Source: Oncomelania hupensis (lineage: Eukaryota > Mollusca > Gastropoda > Littorinimorpha > Pomatiopsidae). Taken from it: a DNA stretch of 64,000 bases. A program made the position numbers and the translations under genes. Every line of letters starts with the position of its first letter. The stretch's first letter is position 1. The stretch is taken from contig CM072523.1 of the NCBI GenBank assembly GCA_036898135.1, forward strand, positions 35,602,037 through 35,666,036, read 5' to 3'. This document shows positions 1-9,277 of this stretch, in pieces. The notes under the pieces were generated by a model. That model made no database searches, was not told the DNA's origin, and was given only the letters and a program-made list of their open reading frames with translations.

Positions 1-530
1 ACAAAGGGAGTGCAGAGCGTCTCACTGTTGGCAGAAACAGCCCTCAGCAAGATCACATCCATTTATACAGATAAACGAAACAATCTTCTAAGTAAGTGGT
101 CCACTGGAAACTCCAACATAATTCCTATATATACATCATGGCTAAAATAAACACAGGGAGAAGTAATTAATAATATGCAACTTCTCCGGTACAGCCACTG
201 GTCTGCAATAATACCAATAGGAGAGCCAACAGTTGGTCAGTAGGGGCTACCTCCGGGTCTCGAAACCAGTCACGTGGGTCAGCCACGTGGTCAAGCAAAG
301 TTTTACCAACATTCACAATTATAAAACATGGCAAGACTTCACAAGCATAATCCAATAATAATATCAATAAATCGTGGTGAAACAAAAGATCGATCATTTA
401 CCTTTTTGACAATGTCAGTCTATGGCTATACTGCGATGAATGGATTTCACCCATCACCTGCGTAGTCTTCTCGGTTGCGGGTTTAGACAAAGACTGACGT
501 TAACTGTGTGGCCAGCTAAAGCCCGCGATA
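1..530 (-). repeat. Partial, diverged LTR related to element 2
   Basis: The first ~420 bases align by eye with the inner part of the element 2 LTR (about 42620-43060). Both share GTGCAGAGCGTCTCACTG, then a block ending in GTCCACTGG, GGTACAGCCACTGGTCTGCA, a CACGTGG segment and ATTTACC near the end, in the same order and orientation. Divergence is much greater than between the two LTRs of element 2, so this is an older copy or a related subfamily. It is cut by the window start and its right edge is uncertain (420-530). No internal coding sequence is attached to it here. Confidence 0.75.
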
Positions 531-1046
531 TCCCGTGAGCCTTTGCGCCCTCACGGGGGAGAGGGGGGGGGGGCTGATGGATATAGGTCAGCTGGATTAT
601 GTCATAGCCTACCTACCTAGCGAAAATTTTCCCTACACATACTTAGAACAAACCTGACTTTTGTTTTCTGCTAGGCCTCGAATTTAAGTTACAAAAGCCA
701 AAGAAGGATGGACTTTTAGCGGCGTGAAGCCTTACTGCAGTGTCCAAACTAGCCTCTTGTGACAGTGTGGGCGTGTATACAGGGACATATGGGGTGCTAA
801 ACTTGCCTTTTTATGCACAAAATGGGGCATTTAGCTCGCGCCACACTTTTTTTCCAGCGCCCCACTTTTTTTTTACGTACATGGGAGTACATGGGAGTGC
901 TCTTGTAGTGCATGGAACTGTTTAAATACATGGGAGTGCTCTATCTGAGACTGGCTATTTTCTGGGCATATTTGAAGTAAAAGGGTTAGGGTTAGGAAAC
1001 GATGACTACATTTTGTCCAAAACCCCAATTTGCCATGAATACAGAC

Positions 1047-1048
<2 letters not shown>
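531..1048. other. No gene seen
   Basis: This stretch holds a G-rich run at about 560-573 and a short duplication of the phrase ACATGGGAGT around 880-945. I see no convincing coding sequence, RNA gene or transposon end. Confidence 0.5.

Positions 1049-1084
<36 letters not shown>
1049..1084. repeat. (TG)n microsatellite
   Basis: An uninterrupted TG dinucleotide run of about 18 units. The flanks show no transposon tail that would explain its origin. Confidence 0.95.
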
Positions 1085-1086
<2 letters not shown>

Positions 1087-1429
1087 TGGGAAGGGATGGG
1101 GAAGAGAACGTTGCACTTAGTGTTTGCTGGGTGTATTTTATATGTTTTGTGGCACTCACTCAGCGTCTAGGATTTCAGCATTAGAATCTGATAAAGTCCC
1201 ATTTATGAAATGCATGCCAGACCAGACCTCGGTTTATACTCACGTCCGGAGATTTATGCACATTTGTGACAAAAGGATCACATAACTTTCCTTTTTCATC
1301 TTTATTGTGTGGCCTTATTTCTGTGTTTTTTGTTTGTTGTTGGTGGTGGTGGACAGTGTTGTTTTATAGTGTGATGTATTTTCATATTTATACTACCAAA
1401 GCCTTACAAAGAAGTAGAATTGTTATTTA

Positions 1430-1935
1430 AAAAGCCCCAAATCGAAGGCTTCGTTTGCCTTTGGCGGAAATGAGTTTACCATAAAGATCGCATTGTTATC
1501 ACATTACACAATGATAAAGTGGGCTTTCGCTGCTCAAATCCAATCGCTAAAGTTTGAGTGTTTAATGTCGGTACTGACAGAGAATGACTTCCCCTGATTT
1601 ACGGTACGTCAAATACCATTAGCCGTGTGACCTTTGGCCCTATCTCTGAGTGAACAACAAAGATGATTGGTTCTGTCTCTTACCGGCTTTGGGAGCTGCT
1701 ATTTTTAGAATCTTGGCGGGCGAGCCAACGGCTGTTGCTATTAATAGGTACACAAACTACGGAATTTATTCATTTAAAAAATAACTATACTTTATAGCGA
1801 AGAGTTGTTGTTGTTTTTTAAATTGTAAGCTTATTTTTTTTAGTGGAACAACACTCATTGTGAATGTTACAAGAATGTGTGGACGGCTGTGTGGTCGAGG
1901 TGGATCCTTTTAAGCATGCTTGATTGTCAGTACAC
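1430..1935 (+). repeat. Dispersed repeat D1, copy 1
   Basis: This ~500-bp segment recurs, diverged, at 30715-31160 (same strand) and in part at 18545-18790 (opposite strand). Shared landmarks in order are AAAAGCCCCAA, GGGCTTTCGCTGCTCAAA, a CTGACAG segment, ATTAATAGGTACACAAACTA, AAAATAACTATACTT, and TGTGAATGTTA near the right end. No frame is conserved between copies, and no terminal repeats or tail are evident. It is probably an old non-coding transposon family; the class is unknown. Confidence 0.7.
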
Positions 1936-2153
1936 ACATACAAAGGGATATTACACTGCTACCAAATGGCTCTTGATAAATTACCATGCGATTTCCTTTC
2001 ATCATTGTGTTATCTCTTGTTGTATAGTACTTACATTTTGACTCGCGATAACATATATTTTAGTTAAAGATGCTAATGTGCTGTCCATGCACTTTGCGTG
2101 TGTTTCACGCATTTTTAAAGGGTGTGTCGTTTTTTATGAAGGAGGGTCTTGTA

Positions 2154-2193
2154 TGATGATGATGATGATGATGATGATGAGGTGATGATGATT
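2154..2193. repeat. (GAT)n microsatellite, left of element 1
   Basis: A run of GAT trinucleotides ends at the left LTR of element 1. A much longer GAT run resumes directly after the right LTR (10651 onward), so the retrotransposon appears to have inserted inside one microsatellite. Confidence 0.9.
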
Positions 2194-2195
2194 AT

Positions 2196-3566
2196 TGTCG
2201 CGATACAAGCGCCTACTCTACGCATCCTCGATAATCTGCTGTAGGCCAGACAATGCGTCATAGACAATACGTCACAGACAGTGACGATAATAATATTGTT
2301 TTCAGAATGACGCAGTATGGACAATTTTTTATTTAGTGTAGTTCATTTTTAGAGTATTGTTACCATAGACAATTTGTGTACCATCTTTTCGATTGGCTGA
2401 ATGTGGAAAAGATTCGTTAGGATAAACATTCGAGCAACCATCTTTGGAGGGCAAGGAACGTATGTTTACGCCAGACCATTATTTGGATTATAGAGGTCAT
2501 AAATTTGGTTCGAAAAGCTCGTCTCATCCTAAACAACACGTGTCGTAAACCCAACAAACGAATCCTGAGCTGGTAAGTTATGATTCGATGTGTGAAGCTG
2601 GGAAATGGGTAGTCTTGTGCTTGTGTCCATTGCGCCATGCGAATCATTCATCGTCCTTCATCAAGGTGATTCGTTATTATTCTTCAATTTATGCAATTTG
2701 TATGATAATAGTTATTTTAACATGTTGTTCTCATTTCATATAAATTCTTCAGCGCGTGAAGTTTATATGGTGATAGTTAATTTAACATGTTTAGCTTAGT
2801 TCATAAAGAATGTTGGTGCATTCTTGATCATTGGAACAGTGTGGATGAACAGCGAGGAAAGAACATTATTGTGTTTGAGAATAAGATACAATAACCCGTG
2901 AATATGCAGGGTTCTTATTCAAACAACGTCAACGGCGTTCCTCGCTGGTCATTCAACAGGATGCAGATTGTGTATTTAGTCCCGGTTAATTTGTCTGTGC
3001 GCAGGGAAAGGATTTTTCTTGTAGTTTCTGACTGTTTGGTGTTCTAATCTACTTCCATCTTCCACGCCCATTCATCTAATGACATGGGGTTCGCCATATC
3101 CTTGACGTCCATGTGAAGTCAGCTGGACGACGTATCTTCCTCCTGGCCAAGCGTGAAGATGATGCCTTGATTAAACACCAGGAACATTTCAAGACCTACT
3201 TTTATAACTAAAGAAATCAGAACGTTCTTCAGCAGATAAGTGTTGATAACATTTTAATTATTTTGAAGAGCCTTGCCATCACGGGTTCATCGTATCACAT
3301 CACATCATATGAAATAAATATCATCAACCATCAACCAGTGGTATTCTTTTTTAGTTGTAAAAAAGCAAACAGGACGAATGAATAGCCAATAATTTCTTTT
3401 ATTCTTTATTTTTTCTATTTCTCAACATTATTTTTCTTGTTTCTCATCGATTTTGGACATAGTAAAAAGAGGAAATTGATTCTATTTATATAAAATACTT
3501 TAGTCTGTTCATTCACCCTTTAACATCTATATATATATTAATATAAAATGTATATATAACGCGACA
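2196..3566 (+). repeat. 5' LTR of element 1
   Basis: The LTR begins TGTCGCGATA and ends ACGCGACA. The termini form a perfect inverted repeat (TGTCGCG/CGCGACA), extending to nine bases if the flanking AT is counted on each side. A TATATAAAATA stretch near 3490 and an AATAAA at 3313-3318 are possible promoter and polyadenylation signals, though neither is proven. The copy at 9278-10648 appears identical. Short open frames inside the LTR recur only because the LTRs match. Confidence 0.95.
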
Positions 3567-3567
3567 A

Positions 3568-3585
3568 TGGGGGCTCGTCTCGTGA
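3568..3585 (+). promoter_or_regulatory. tRNA primer-binding site, probably tRNA-Pro
   Basis: One base after the LTR, the sequence TGGGGGCTCGTC matches the first 12 bases of the classical proline-tRNA primer-binding site; the next six bases diverge. Its position and TGG start are those expected for minus-strand priming. Confidence 0.75.
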
Positions 3586-4907
3586 TAGTTGGAGTCACAA
3601 TCACTTTTTAAGTCGTGTTACCACTGGTGGTGATGATATTTACTACATTGTACATGTAAATTATCATTGTATCATTCATTTGTTCAACGCGGGAGGTTGG
3701 AGGGAGCCGCTCTTACAAATGGGCGGACTTATGGACTACCCTACCAACCAATGTAACATCAGCTTCCCACGTCGATCATAAGTTACCAGTTATATTTACA
3801 AATATAATTAGGTTGCATATTTATAACCTTATGCAAACGACTCCCAGTACGTGTTGTCAATCAAATGTTCAGCAGTAATTTCGGGTATTACATGCTGTAA
3901 AAAAATAGGCAGAACGGTGGTCTATTTTATTATCTCAGTCTTAACCGATTGAGTGTTTGAAGCTAATATTGGAATCCTATAGCATTTGTTGTTATAGTGA
4001 ATCCGGAGACACGAGGACCTGTGTCAATATTAGAAGGAGAGAGATAACAAGTTATAATTTAGTATGAAGACTAAATAACTTGTTGACCTACTAGTCACCT
4101 TTGAAGGTAAGGTAAATGTTCTATGTTCAACGGACCGAACAGTAGACAGACAGTAGCGTCGCGCTTAATAGATCAGTGATAAACGGAATAATCACACAGG
4201 ATCATTAAGTCAGTTTTTTGTAGCCTAACATTTCTGTTCGCCGAAGTAAGAGCGACATAGAAAATTAGAAGAATACTCGTAGTGAGAGAGTATTAGCAGA
4301 AGGGTCTAGTAAACTCATCCGCCACAAAGGAACGGACCGCGAGTTATACTAGAGTGTATTTTTTAATTTATAAATATACACACAGTAAATCCCTGAGACA
4401 CGGGTGTATCATCCAGGGTGGATTGTATCTGTGTGGCAATCAAATAAGGCCACGTACAGTTGATCTTATTAGGCGAATCAAGGTAAAGGTAGCGGGATAA
4501 CTTTTGTGAATTTGATAAGTTTAGCTACTGGATTCGAGCCTAGACAGTGACACGTTATCACAATTCTAATTACATTACAAGAATGAATTAGAATCTTTGA
4601 GTTCGAAGTAGAACTGGTGTTAACAAGAGGGTGCCATTGCCGGATACACAAAACTCTTCTTTTCAAGTTCTTGGTTTTATGCTGTTAATACGCGAATAGC
4701 AAATAACAGAATTTGCAGTAAAAGCGTATAGTTATAACGAATCCATTGGGGTTGTTCGAAGATATTTCAAAGAGTTGCCATTTTGTATTTTTTTTTCCTC
4801 CTCGGGAAAATAACGTCATTGACGTGACGTAATCGGCGTGACGAAATCGGAACTTTTCGAACGCTAATTTATTCTTTCCTGTCGTATTACATTTTTGACA
4901 TTCGTAA
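3586..4907 (+). other. Untranslated leader of element 1
   Basis: About 1.3 kb separates the primer-binding site from the Gag start codon. It is AT-rich with many stops in all frames and no recognisable domain. It presumably holds packaging and dimerisation signals, but I cannot point to one. Confidence 0.6.
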
Positions 4908-7100
4908 ATGACCACTCGTGCTCAAGCGAAGGCAATGGAAGCCAACGATCCTTTCTTAAAGTTTAAGGCCGAAGGAGAAGCGTTGGGGTTGTCGGGTCCA
5001 GATCTTGTCAATTACGTCAAGGAAGAGAAAACGCGTTTAGCTGAAGCTGAAGCTGAAGAAAGAAAGCATCAAGCTGAAGCTGAAGAAAGGAAGCGTCAAG
5101 CTGAAATCGATGAAAGGAAACATAAAGCAACATTGGAATATGAATTAGAACTCGAACGAATACGTCACGTGAACAGTGACAACACCAACGACAATGCTGC
5201 CGATCCGTCGGATTCCCGTTCATCGCAGTTTTATCAGGAAAAACTGAAGATAAAACTACCTTTTCTGGAAGACAAAGATGATCTGGAAGATTATCTACGC
5301 ACATTTGAGAGAACGGCTAAGATTCAAGAATGGCCAATTAATCAATGGGCTCCTCGCCTAGGCACCTTGCTAAAAGGGAAAGCGAGGGAAGTCTACTCTA
5401 TGTTGAGTGATGCTGATGCCGGCGACTACGGAACATTGCGGCGATCATTATTGTTCCGATTCCAGCTGACGGCAGAAGAATATCGAAAAAAATTTCGAGA
5501 GGCCAGAAGACAGCAAGGAGAATCAACACAAGAGTACGCTACCAAGTTAGATCTCTGGTTATCCAGATGGCAAGAACTTGCAGGGAAAGACAACACATAT
5601 GACGATCTGCGTGATTTGATACTGCAAGACAAGTTTCTTAGTGGGATACCGTTTGATCAAGCGCGTTTTGTCAGAGAAAAGGAGCCGGAGACGATGGGCG
5701 ATGCAATAAGATTTGCTTTAACCTACGAATCAGCAAAGCAAGCCACTATGTCTGATCATGAAAGACCCAGGAATAGATTCGGAGATAGACTCAAGCATAG
5801 TAGAAGGAAAGAAGATGAGGAAGGAGATAAAAAGAAGATGGAGGTAACGCAGAAGCAGCTCCACAACGTCAGGACAAGGAGGCCTGAAGTAACCTGCTAT
5901 ACTTGTAACCAGCAAGGTCATGTGGCGAGACAGTGCCCAAAAGGAGGGAAAGAAAATAAAGCAGCCGCCGCAATAGCTGGAAGTATGAGGCAGGAGGATG
6001 TACAGAGTCACGGCAAACTCTGTTCATTATGTACGGCGATACCGTTCTCGCCGGAGTGCCAAGTAGAAGTGGAAGGGAAGCAAGCGACGGCATTGCGCGA
6101 CACTGGAGCGTCGATCACCATCGTCGATTCCAGTCTTGTACCCGAGCGATGTTTGTCAGGAGAGACCATTGAGATAGTGATGGCCTCGTCGCCTGCAAAG
6201 TTAACACTACCAATTGCGACGGTACACATGAACACACCATTCTTTGAAGGGAAGACCGTTGTGGCCGTTATGAAGCAACCGGTAGAGCAAGTTCTTGTAG
6301 GGAACTACCGTAAGTCTGAGGATGGGAACCTGACACCTGTTCCAGTTTACGCAATTCGAGAAGTATGCGCAGCAATGCAAACTAGAGCTTCTGTGGGGAA
6401 AACAGATAAAACATTGAAAACATCCAATTCTCTGCTCGGGGATGTCACTCCAGTGGAGTTAGGACAAGCTCAGAAGGAGGATCCAACCCTGGAGAAAGCA
6501 AGGAAGCTAGCTGACAATGAGACCAAGCATGGGAAAGGAGGGCGCAAATCAACTTCTAAAACTACCTACAGCTGGAGAAAGGGAATTTTGTACCGCACTT
6601 TTCTCCAAAACGGTAAAGAGACCAAACAAATTGTTGTCCCAAAGAAATATCGCAACGAAGTGTTACGATTGGCCCATGACACGCCGATGTCAGGACACCT
6701 GGGTGTAACCAAAACCAGGAAGAGAATCTGGAACGATTTCGTATGGCCCGGAATCTGCGGAGACATCAGACGCTATTGCGCGTCATGTGACATATGCCAG
6801 AGGACGTCACCGAAAGGTCAAGTTCGGAAACTGCCGTTGGGCAAGATGCCAATAATCCACACACCTTTTGATCGTGTGGCGGTGGATATCATCGGACCTA
6901 TCTTACCAGCGTCCGACAGGGGGGCACCGCTATATAATCACCATGGTGGACTATGCTACACGCTACGTCGAAGCCAAGCCATTAAAATCCATCAAAGCCG
7001 AAGATGTGGCCGAATCATTGTGGGAAATGTGGACTCGCTTAGGTATTCCGAGAGAGATTCTGACAGACAACGGATCTCAATTTGTAGGATCCCTAGCTGA
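4908..7100 (+). CDS. Gag, protease and N-terminal integrase (element 1)
   Basis: A 730-codon frame. Residues ~40-75 are a charged Glu/Lys/Arg coiled coil. Residues ~110-270 form a Gag capsid domain resembling SCAN (EEYRKKFREARR followed by a GES..EYA..L..W pattern). A CX2CX4HX4C zinc knuckle spans 330-343. An aspartic protease motif DTGA starts at D398. The integrase HHCC zinc domain lies at ~590-631. The integrase core begins with VAVDIIGP (first catalytic Asp, D660). Just after this the frame is lost at a six-G run (6919-6924); the rest of integrase continues in the +1 frame, and the last ~58 residues of this ORF are out-of-frame noise. The start is the first ATG after the leader. Confidence 0.93.
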   Translation: MTTRAQAKAMEANDPFLKFKAEGEALGLSGPDLVNYVKEEKTRLAEAEAEERKHQAEAEERKRQAEIDERKHKATLEYELELERIRHVNSDNTNDNAADPSDSRSSQFYQEKLKIKLPFLEDKDDLEDYLRTFERTAKIQEWPINQWAPRLGTLLKGKAREVYSMLSDADAGDYGTLRRSLLFRFQLTAEEYRKKFREARRQQGESTQEYATKLDLWLSRWQELAGKDNTYDDLRDLILQDKFLSGIPFDQARFVREKEPETMGDAIRFALTYESAKQATMSDHERPRNRFGDRLKHSRRKEDEEGDKKKMEVTQKQLHNVRTRRPEVTCYTCNQQGHVARQCPKGGKENKAAAAIAGSMRQEDVQSHGKLCSLCTAIPFSPECQVEVEGKQATALRDTGASITIVDSSLVPERCLSGETIEIVMASSPAKLTLPIATVHMNTPFFEGKTVVAVMKQPVEQVLVGNYRKSEDGNLTPVPVYAIREVCAAMQTRASVGKTDKTLKTSNSLLGDVTPVELGQAQKEDPTLEKARKLADNETKHGKGGRKSTSKTTYSWRKGILYRTFLQNGKETKQIVVPKKYRNEVLRLAHDTPMSGHLGVTKTRKRIWNDFVWPGICGDIRRYCASCDICQRTSPKGQVRKLPLGKMPIIHTPFDRVAVDIIGPILPASDRGAPLYNHHGGLCYTLRRSQAIKIHQSRRCGRIIVGNVDSLRYSERDSDRQRISICRIPS

Positions 7101-9228
7101 CGAAGTGAACAGGCTATTGAGTGTGAAAGGCCTGAGAACCACACCAAGACACGCACAATGCAACGGGTTGGTGGAACGTTTCAATGGTACCATCAAAAGT
7201 ATGCTGAAACATCTTTGTCAAGAACAACCAAAAGAATGGGACAGGTTTATACCTGCACTTCTGTTTGCTATCAGAGAAGTACCGCAAGAATCACTACAAT
7301 TCTCTCCCTTTGAGCTTCTTTATGGACGAACTGTACGAGGACCGTTACAGATTCTGAAAGAGCTCTGGACACAGGAAGAACAGACGGAAGAAACTAGGAC
7401 CACATTTCAGTATGTGATCGACCTCCGGAACAGAATTGAAGAAACCTGCAAAATCGCCAGAGAAAACCTTGGAAAAGCAAGCGCTAAACACGCAAAACAT
7501 TTCAACATGAAAGCAAAAGCACGAAAATTCAACGTTGGAGATAAAGTTCTCATGCTTGTTTCTGATAAAGCCAACAAACTGCAGATGCTATGGAAAGGTC
7601 CGTATGTTGTCACTGACCGCATCAATGAATGTGACTACAAGATTGCAGTAGGAGACAATGAGAAAATCTACCATGCTAATGCACTGAAACTGTACGTTGA
7701 AAGAGAAAAGCAAGTGGAAACTCATATCGTCGCCGTTGTGATGATCGACGAACATGAACAGAAAGATACTACTGGAACAAAAGATAGCATACCTGTGATT
7801 CAGCTGGAAAATACCCAAGGACCAGCAGATGTTCATTTGTCCGACAAACTGACAGAAAAGCAAAGAACAGAGCTTACAGAAATCTGCAACCGCAAGAAGT
7901 CTGTATTGACAGATTTGCCGGGAAAAACATCATTGCAAGAATGTAATATCCCAATGGAACAGGATCGAGCTATATTTGTTCGACAGTACCCTCTGCCATA
8001 TTCTAAGATAAAAGCAATCGGAGAAGAGGTTGAAGCAATGTTGAAAATGAACGTCATCGAACAAGCAGCATCACCATACAGCGCACCTGTAGTACTTGTA
8101 CAAAAGAAGGACGGCAACAACCGATTCTGTATTGACTACAGGAAATTGAATCAAGCCACGAGATTCGATGCTGAGCCAATGCCTAACATCGATGAGCTAT
8201 TTGCCAAGTTGAGCAAGAAGAAATATTTTTCTAAGATAGACCTCGCAAAAGGATACTGGCAAATCCCTATGAAGACAGAGGACAAAGAGAAAACCGCTTT
8301 CACTACACCGCAAGGTCAATTTCAATGGACTGTGATGCCATTTGGGTTGAAGAACGCTGGGGCTGTTTTCACACGCATGATGAGGAAACTTTTGAAACCG
8401 CTGAACGAAGACGCAGTCAGTAATTTCATTGATGACGTCATGGTAGCAACTGAAACGTGGGAGGAGCACGTGCAAGTCCTCAAAGCAACGTTGGATAGAT
8501 TACATGAGTGCAATCTGACAGCAAAACCTTCCAAATGTTATTTTGGATTTGAGAGCCTGTCATTTCTAGGACACATAGTTGGTCAAGGTACAATTCAACC
8601 AGAAGAGGACAAGGTTGAAAAGATCAGAAACGCGCAACCACCGAAGACGAAGAAAGACTTGCGCGCTTTCTTGGGTCTAGCAGGATATTATCGGAAGTTC
8701 GTGCCGAACTTCGCTACGCTCGCACTGCCGCTGACTGAAAAGACGAAGAAAGGGCATCCTGAACGAGTTCAGTGGGACGACAAATGCGAAGAAGCATTCA
8801 CGTCACTCAAGCGAGAGTTGTGCAAGAAGCCAGTCATCTGTCTCCCTGATCCAGAGAAACAGTACGTCCTGAGGACGGACGCATCAGACAGAGGCATTGG
8901 CGCTATCCTGATGCAAGACCATGGTGATGGTTTACAACCAATCGCGTACGCCAGCAAGAAGCTGAGTGAAACTGAAGGCCGGTATGCCACGATCGAGAAG
9001 GAATGCATGGCAATAGTATGGGGAATACGGAAGTTTGAACAATACCTGTTTGGAACAAAGTTTGTTATTGAAACAGATCACCAGCCTCTACAATATCTGC
9101 AAAAAGCAAGGACAGAAAACGGACGGCTGATGAGATGGGCCATACAACTCCAACAGTACAACTTCTCTGTACGAGTCATTCCAGGCAAAGACAATATCGG
9201 GGCAGATTATCTCAGTCGCTCGATGTAA
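6868..9228 (+). CDS. Integrase core, reverse transcriptase and RNase H (element 1)
   Basis: This 786-codon frame continues Pol after the frame change near 6919; the ATG at 6868 is incidental and the first ~20 residues are not Pol-like. The integrase core supplies D67 (in TDNGSQF) and E103 (in VERFNGT), spaced D-35-E. The reverse transcriptase follows at ~370-560, with a SPYSAPVVLV block, KIDLAKGYWQIP, MPFGLKNA and the catalytic FIDD at 520-523. RNase H follows with RTDASDRGIG, a conserved EKEC, TDHQPL, and the C-terminal GADYLSR. Nothing resembling a chromodomain or envelope follows. Integrase preceding reverse transcriptase is the reverse of the usual gypsy order. Confidence 0.93.
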   Translation: MIVWRWISSDLSYQRPTGGHRYIITMVDYATRYVEAKPLKSIKAEDVAESLWEMWTRLGIPREILTDNGSQFVGSLADEVNRLLSVKGLRTTPRHAQCNGLVERFNGTIKSMLKHLCQEQPKEWDRFIPALLFAIREVPQESLQFSPFELLYGRTVRGPLQILKELWTQEEQTEETRTTFQYVIDLRNRIEETCKIARENLGKASAKHAKHFNMKAKARKFNVGDKVLMLVSDKANKLQMLWKGPYVVTDRINECDYKIAVGDNEKIYHANALKLYVEREKQVETHIVAVVMIDEHEQKDTTGTKDSIPVIQLENTQGPADVHLSDKLTEKQRTELTEICNRKKSVLTDLPGKTSLQECNIPMEQDRAIFVRQYPLPYSKIKAIGEEVEAMLKMNVIEQAASPYSAPVVLVQKKDGNNRFCIDYRKLNQATRFDAEPMPNIDELFAKLSKKKYFSKIDLAKGYWQIPMKTEDKEKTAFTTPQGQFQWTVMPFGLKNAGAVFTRMMRKLLKPLNEDAVSNFIDDVMVATETWEEHVQVLKATLDRLHECNLTAKPSKCYFGFESLSFLGHIVGQGTIQPEEDKVEKIRNAQPPKTKKDLRAFLGLAGYYRKFVPNFATLALPLTEKTKKGHPERVQWDDKCEEAFTSLKRELCKKPVICLPDPEKQYVLRTDASDRGIGAILMQDHGDGLQPIAYASKKLSETEGRYATIEKECMAIVWGIRKFEQYLFGTKFVIETDHQPLQYLQKARTENGRLMRWAIQLQQYNFSVRVIPGKDNIGADYLSRSM

Positions 9229-9263
9229 GTGGAAGGAAAAATTGCATTCTTGATTTTTCACTT

Positions 9264-9277
9264 AAGCGGGGGGATAT
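9264..9277 (+). promoter_or_regulatory. Polypurine tract of element 1
   Basis: AAGCGGGGGGA directly upstream of the 3' LTR is the expected plus-strand primer site. Confidence 0.8.

Noticed and set aside
2417..2799. Short frames duplicated exactly at 9499-9881
   Set aside because: They are LTR sequence present twice by the nature of the element; no domain is recognised.
6868..6930. A programmed frameshift as the normal Gag-Pol expression signal of element 1
   Set aside because: The shift is inside the integrase core, not between Gag and protease, and element 2 encodes Gag-Pol in one frame.
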